Source: Treponema berlinense (GTDB lineage Bacteria; Spirochaetota; Spirochaetia; Treponematales; Treponemataceae). Taken from it: DNA of 64,000 nucleotides. Every line of letters begins with the position of its first letter. The stretch's first letter is position 1. The stretch spans positions 98,520-162,519 of the forward strand of contig NZ_FUXC01000005.1 of assembly GCF_900167025.1 (NCBI RefSeq), read 5' to 3'. Below, piece by piece: positions 62,401 to 64,000 of the stretch. Made by a program: the position numbers and the translations under genes. The notes below the pieces were generated by a model. The model was not told the origin of the DNA. It saw only the letters and a program-made list of their open reading frames with translations, and ran no database searches.

Positions 62401-64000
62401 AACTCTAAGATTTAGATGACTGTCGTCGCCTCCTGCAACAAAGCTTACAGAAATTCCGCTGTACGATGTTTTTTCAGCAGAAGATGAAATTTTTCCCTCG
62501 ACATTTCCAACCTGAGGAGAAGCCGAATCCGACTTGTACGTGAATGAAGAAGCCGCAAGTGAATCTTCAAGAGCATCAGTTTTTAGATAAATCCGCGGGT
62601 TTTTAAGATATGTTGTTTTTCCGCTGGAATCTGTGCCGGTTGAAGCCGTTGTGTAGAATTCGCTTCCGCCGTTGTCTTTTATGTAGATGTAGAATGTCTT
62701 TTCTCCGTCTTCCTTGCTGCTCGGAGTGAATGTGAAATCGCCTGTCTTCTTGTCAAAAGTTGTTGTTCCCTTTACACTTTCGCTTCCTGTATAAGAAGTT
62801 TCTGAAATAACAAATTCCTCTACAACTGCGCTTGAAGTTGAGTCGTCGTCGGAAAGAGTTCCTGTAATCTGGGCGTTTGTTCCGTACTTGAGGATGAAAG
62901 TTCCGTCTCCAAGCCTTGCAAGATTGTCTATCTTTACAATCGGACGGTCAGAGTCCTGGTTTACATAAAGCGCAACAGGGTCAGAATATCCAGTGTTTCC
63001 AGCCTCGTCTTTCGCCGCCGCGCGGATATGAACAGTTGACTTGTCAGCGAATTTTGAAGTGTCGATTCCGCTTGCTAAAATTCCTGAATTCCATTCGGCT
63101 TTGTAATTCTCGCCCGCGTTTTCTGTTGTGAGAATTTCCCAGTTTGCATTGTCCGTGCTGTATTCAAGATAAACTGAGCTTTCGTCCAAAGTCTGGTTGT
63201 CGCTCGCGCTTGCGCTCAGAGAGATTGTCTTGTTCACATCGAGCTCAGAAGTTGAGCTGTCTGCGTCCGCTGGTGCCGTCAAAGTTACAGTTGGCTCATT
63301 CTTGTCGAGAAGAAGATTGAACATTCCAAGCGTTGTCGCGTTTCCTGCCTTGTCCTTTACAGTCACGTTTGCAGATCCGCTTGCAAGCTCGCCAGCCGGA
63401 ATTGTGATTGAATAGACTTTTTTTCCGGTTCCTTCCGAAACAAAAGTTCCGGAAATTGCCTTGGCAAGGGTCTTGTTTCCGATTTTTGTAAGCTCAACAG
63501 AGGCGATTCCGCTGTAAGAGTTTTCTCCGCCTGAAGTGTCGTCCGTGGCTTCAAGGGTGAACGTAACATCTTCTTTTCCGTTTACGAGCTTCTGCTTGTT
63601 CTGGGCGGCAAAATCCGCCATTGAGCCTTCGTCAGAGTCGCTGTCAACAGATTTCAAAGCCGGTTCTGCCGGAGCAAGGGAATCCACGAAGAATGAAATC
63701 GCAAACGGTGAAGTCTCGTTTCCAGCCTCGTCGGCGGCCTTTATCTTGAGCGTGTTTAAGCCCTGCGCAAGGTTTTCCACGGTGATGTTTCCGTTGTCCA
63801 CGGTTTTCCAGACTAATGAAGATGAACTGTCTTTCTCGTCGTTCAAATTATATAGAAGATTTGAGACGTTTGTTGTCGCATCTTTTGCCTTTGCCGCAAC
63901 CGTTACAGAAGTTGAGTTGTACAGGCTGTATTCAACACCGGAAACCGTGATTTTTTCCGAGCTTGCCTTTGTGCTTATATAAGGCTCTTTATTTTCTGTG
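56500..64000 (-). CDS. Second giant Ig-like repeat protein (paralogue), 5' part outside window
   Basis: Partial: the minus-strand frame is open to the right edge, so signal peptide and start lie beyond it. The 2,500 visible residues repeat the build of the 3,781-residue lipoprotein: many D-x-x-x-P beta-sandwich units (VDSLAPAEPALK, MVDNSGPAVKM, IDSQVPQYSDS), EF-hand-like ATDLNGDGKFSDNE, an IPT/TIG-like segment (LKVSGWNFGTSPTVNVG) and a propeller-like C terminus (KPVIVYYDAEHEQLKIAY; DGDDCLHIMYRNSLGELCYL). The 700 bp at the window edge are nearly identical to 42729-43440. It contains a 24-bp tandem duplication near 58436-58483. It converges with the Rpn nuclease gene. Surface location is inferred from the paralogue. 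Confidence 0.85.
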   Translation of the reverse strand, partial: TENKEPYISTKASSEKITVSGVEYSLYNSTSVTVAAKAKDATTNVSNLLYNLNDEKDSSSSLVWKTVDNGNITVENLAQGLNTLKIKAADEAGNETSPFAISFFVDSLAPAEPALKSVDSDSDEGSMADFAAQNKQKLVNGKEDVTFTLEATDDTSGGENSYSGIASVELTKIGNKTLAKAISGTFVSEGTGKKVYSITIPAGELASGSANVTVKDKAGNATTLGMFNLLLDKNEPTVTLTAPADADSSTSELDVNKTISLSASASDNQTLDESSVYLEYSTDNANWEILTTENAGENYKAEWNSGILASGIDTSKFADKSTVHIRAAAKDEAGNTGYSDPVALYVNQDSDRPIVKIDNLARLGDGTFILKYGTNAQITGTLSDDDSTSSAVVEEFVISETSYTGSESVKGTTTFDKKTGDFTFTPSSKEDGEKTFYIYIKDNGGSEFYTTASTGTDSSGKTTYLKNPRIYLKTDALEDSLAASSFTYKSDSASPQVGNVEGKISSSAEKTSYSGISVSFVAGGDDSHLNLRVTANDANGIDGILLDVTDSSGNTLFKRATASVIAENAIDSSTNESDGNLKYYVNSSDSITESSDGTSYVWELASALDLGSVPTGSLTITVKPYDNSGLFGNGSYTFMVDNSGPAVKMTSPSSSTIVSGSSISVSGTATEIGSSSVDSIQWLIPTNEQNENLNSLEWKGELSKVSTASAWTFVFNGTDNALLSEYTKDSTYAPPDGDGVYTLPIYFKATDALGNYTICKDYSIRYNPDADRPVTQITYPDSSILTSEGYAVLGGTIRVTGTVEIPSGDSVAYQVYLQVSNDKGNFDDKNTAVTYGFKVLDADGLEKEWQSSQGSTASLNFADSTKRTDWWGIPATLYSSKTSWYIKINEDGEMDVKDDTNNVKIRVCGVGENGKVGLWSDAYSIHIDSQVPQYSDSPLLYQYSNSSELSTGDKFHNANPTSSQAYSSGIYLKGQWYLCTSVTDETNVKVNSVSIGSTSLSCGKDYFVWPETANNSSGNANGSEQKDSSGRNIAYVYIKIDTDKTSTQSYTITAEDSEDSGKNNISTATFEVNADNVAPVFSLNSSGKPVVTDGNDSEISMTKLKNSDHVVTFGSTATDTGSGFERIAFYFVRTFVRTVGEQKTVELPIPLNNGSAWENSSSAAYVGEIASSGSVGLQTDKDLTASDDTNYSDNALYGVTLSGNSTVNSSANTTTFTADSGISNYKFIRKGGIIKLSGIYYTISSVNVDEKAITVDGAISTTPTTAFVPAALIVDNTSAESIGTWSSGFVINGDDGDGIIESVKKSGSTWTWNASVYLDELKDGPVTLVTMAFDKAGNVRTLETPVMIANNTPRLAKVYLATDLNGDGKFSDNELGTSKMSDTNVIQKFYSALTNGISGRSQEVLTIESSQGSGNTGITMRNDLGLSFEFVGSGFEGYGSGNGQLFYKLDVAKPTATEGTVTDDYKFTEATSGIDGELVVATADTYDNTKNSTTAGIISSELTGFKIPTSKFNNDSETSGFKYNEWGDNNKINYIGVTLWDSTKGTTPGIGDTIDKQGNITEFGSQWTVVNIPLYIDLVDDQFPVPKIAAPTAVLVPSITDPTAHSPIGHVDLGSTLPAANFTGTSEEFDPKEFDTDTKISGTVVFTGTVTDEKRVESIYLTSKSFSSEAVDMEVATYESGKLTEKELPAGLTGLTFAITSNEFSTKNGHTVGWSLTVDTSKVEGVAASDVKFIVAAYDGTNKNASGSKVKPAEYQADIVPYITGIERSSTTKSTTTMNRSTYGEYPVAVGDTLKVSGWNFGTSPTVNVGTKPATASGADGTSFTIKIDAPEKSSGALTNSGELTVTNSGELTVTVNKMVSLNDKNNNASKSNLDSDGKFDNRYIRVWDVGHYFSQSSSGNIPTLIADKKGNLFSSWTMMGSGTVQLQRNLSSGTTGYSQKPSYAGYDQPDKITAFAVDNSKDNGDLSVLFLPANVGNGGKVTNIGYANGKNIGGAWGQGISNSLGNISVSMGQNKTVKITGNPTHAIDGTTNVAGFQIASYAMGREVSVFDAPRTARYGNKLHYTYYDSVNKALRYSYIDMDDYSLDTTSNAYRYNVDGWVLIDGTSTGIDRLHEKVVSPTGTKITSGVSREVVKTNTDIFGIYSTAIDSTSQYKEEKDGKKTAYDYTSDFSNLVATVKVSNKSYQTANVKMAQYSDMENAYSTNGISIALMYTDGSGNFKYDLHDLSSKPTYSDGAYTFTWDTSVSGETPTGCSRYTVAIYFGAKNIVSSGSSSSSAGKYQSLALTSNGKPVIVYYDAEHEQLKIAYCSASSNGATASNWTRQAIPDVRGGTYVQAKIDGDDCLHIMYRNSLGELCYLKSTYNPDNNPEKNGYKFGSPMTIDSSGTYGTLSVMKTDSGYVPCVSWLNSEGTANGVKYALLRDVDTGNGKTESLWDVQIVPAVVDGGNHYVSGGELVYVEGKSGSWSVKEDGVSMADCDSVVGFNTGRMDVVFLKSEK
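58436..58483. repeat. 24-bp tandem duplication inside the giant gene
   Basis: GTTACTGTAAGTTCACCGGAATTT repeated twice head to tail, which duplicates eight residues (ELTVTNSG) next to the IPT-like segment. It is in frame. Confidence 0.9.
63290..64000 (-). repeat. Right copy of the inverted repeat shared by the two giant genes
   Basis: Nearly identical to 42729-43440 read on the other strand and extends past the window edge. Confidence 0.85.

Overview
The window looks like chromosome of a Treponema (Spirochaetota), probably a host- or gut-associated species with moderate-to-low GC. This is inferred from content: an XPB/ERCC3-type helicase beside its large partner protein, a treponemal-style TrpXYZ tryptophan transporter, very large Ig-repeat surface proteins, AT-rich promoters with textbook -35/-10 boxes, and scattered GC-rich palindromic repeats. 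No rRNA is present, so the species cannot be named.

Left part (1-31.4 kb) is mostly core genome. It starts with the 3' end of a pyrI (perhaps pyrBI) gene, pyrC, and a 4.5S/SRP RNA on the minus strand. An orphan TRAP binding protein and a broken IS1182-like element follow, then a chemotaxis receptor, a DUF2804/hypothetical pair, an EamA half transporter, a DUF308 membrane protein and a Ser-Ser-Arg tRNA operon. Next come a YkgJ-type cysteine-cluster gene with a structured leader, a DUF5348 protein, a MATE exporter, a MIF-like tautomerase, uridine phosphorylase with a TrmN6-like methyltransferase, a GGDEF/EAL protein, a dicarboxylate symporter, an MgtC-like protein, the XPB helicase pair, TrpYZ and TrpX with an operator-like palindrome, a methyltransferase split by an in-frame stop, and parA-parB. 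A sirtuin (31.4-32.2 kb) closes this part. Several genes here have a -10 box only 6-8 nt before the ATG, as expected for leaderless mRNAs.

Right part (32.5-64 kb) is dominated by giant surface proteins. A 2,008-residue secreted protein with about 95-residue Ig-like repeats ends in what looks like a C-terminal outer-membrane beta-barrel. It is followed, probably in one operon, by a 3,781-residue predicted lipoprotein with many Ig-like repeats, an IPT/TIG-like segment and a C-terminal propeller-like region. The lipoprotein gene carries a tract of nine G in its signal-peptide codons, a good candidate for ON/OFF phase variation. A second giant paralogue lies on the opposite strand and runs off the right edge; it shares near-identical DNA with the first, so the two form a long inverted repeat around about 20 kb. 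Between them sit a FbpABC/AfuABC-type ABC transporter, an internally deleted second copy of its ATPase 3' end, a 22-bp tandem array, GC-rich repeats and an Rpn/PD-(D/E)XK nuclease gene.

The most interesting system is this pair of inverted giant adhesin-like genes. The G tract could switch expression, and the shared blocks could allow gene conversion or inversion that swaps the exposed portions. This is inference from sequence layout only.
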